Below are positions 63,765-64,000 of a stretch of 64,000 nt of DNA, piece by piece. The stretch is from the NCBI RefSeq assembly GCF_019972835.1, contig NZ_BPPB01000001.1, forward strand, positions 186,001-250,000, written 5' to 3'. The DNA comes from Lactobacillus laiwuensis (GTDB taxonomy: Bacteria > Bacillota > Bacilli > Lactobacillales > Lactobacillaceae). Position numbers and translations under genes: made by a program. The notes beneath the pieces were generated by a model, which worked only from the letters and a program-made list of their open reading frames with translations, made no database searches and had not been told where the DNA came from. The first letter of the stretch is position 1, and each line of letters opens with the position of its first letter.

Positions 63765-64000
63765 TTAGAGGTTTTGAATATATTGTTTGGCATTTTTAGC
63801 TGCTTGCCGACCAGAATTAACATTATGAGCACAAGCAGACCCACCAAGAGTAATCGTATATACATCACGATATTGCATTGTCGAATCCATTCCTGAAGCG
63901 TATAATCCTGGAATTTTTTCGAAATTATTATTAATGACTTCAAATTTTCTATTTGACCCTATTCCGCCAATTCCAATTAAATTAGATGGATCTAAGCGAG
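63765..64000 (-). CDS. FAD-dependent oxidoreductase, C-terminal part, cut by window edge
   Basis: Minus-strand frame open from base 64000 to TAA at 63765-63767, 77 complete codons. Shows IPGLYASGMDSTMQYRD and YTITLGGSACAHNVNSGRQAAKNAKQYI, the classic end of the FAD-binding domain of fumarate-reductase/succinate-dehydrogenase-like flavoproteins (LYASGx...GGxxxxxxxxxGRxA). No FMN-binding domain follows. Probably a third FRD-like flavoprotein. N-terminus lies outside the window. Confidence 0.8.
   Translation of the reverse strand, partial: RLDPSNLIGIGGIGSNRKFEVINNNFEKIPGLYASGMDSTMQYRDVYTITLGGSACAHNVNSGRQAAKNAKQYIQNL

Overview
The window looks like a chromosomal segment of a low-GC Firmicute, most probably Lactobacillus sensu stricto (L. 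delbrueckii group). Evidence: AT-rich sequence with strong AGGAGG-type ribosome sites; the order proS-polC-rimP-nusA-rnpM-ylxQ-infB-rbfA-truB-ribF-hrcA-grpE-dnaK-dnaJ-lepA; a secreted protein with SLAP-like repeats; a CIRCE/HrcA heat-shock operon; a methionine T-box; and catabolite (cre) sites. The species cannot be fixed from the sequence alone. No rRNA, CRISPR array or intact insertion sequence was seen. One tRNA (tRNA-Ser, anticodon CGA) is present.

Layout. 1-17692 is a core information-processing and chaperone block, all on the + strand: proS (5' end cut off), polC, the rimP-nusA-rnpM-ylxQ-infB-rbfA translation/transcription operon, truB-ribF, and hrcA-grpE-dnaK-dnaJ behind two CIRCE operators. 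17693-21616 appears to be an accessory insertion between dnaJ and lepA. It holds a small Cys-containing ORF, a 116-bp inverted-repeat/hairpin element, and a pair of ABC exporter genes; the second has an in-frame TAA between Walker A and the Q-loop. 21617-27193 is lepA, recJ, apt and an acetyltransferase gene. 27194-37445 mixes transport and metabolism: a type III P-type ATPase, two tandem YxeA-family genes, enolase, DegV, lactate permease with cre sites, a PAP2 phosphatase, and a 306-residue membrane protein that is an exact-length tandem duplication (2 x 153).

37446-45911 is the most plastic part. It contains two paralogous azlCD exporter operons (38054 and 42314), a degraded prophage lysogeny module (integrase tail, anchored repeat protein, frameshifted CI/LexA-like repressor tail) beside tRNA-Ser, a MerR regulator divergent from a carboxymuconolactone-decarboxylase-like gene, a CPA2 antiporter behind a 12-bp-stem leader hairpin, pnuC, and a stand-alone TipAS-domain protein. 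46094-49775 has folA and the T-box-controlled metQ-metN-metI operon. 49841-52590 has HU, a GT8 glycosyltransferase, the SLAP-like protein and a nitroreductase.

52767-64000 is a carbon and redox block: dhaK-dhaL-dhaM (PTS-dependent dihydroxyacetone kinase) with a cre site, glpF, and a LysR regulator divergent from two fumarate-reductase-like flavoproteins with C-terminal FMN-binding domains plus a DASS dicarboxylate transporter. Then come glycosylasparaginase, cutC, and the C-terminus of a further FAD oxidoreductase cut by the right edge. The LysR/flavoprotein/transporter cluster reads as an anaerobic electron-sink module: import an unsaturated organic acid, reduce it, export the product. That is an inference. 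The module would need an ApbE flavin transferase, which is not in the window.
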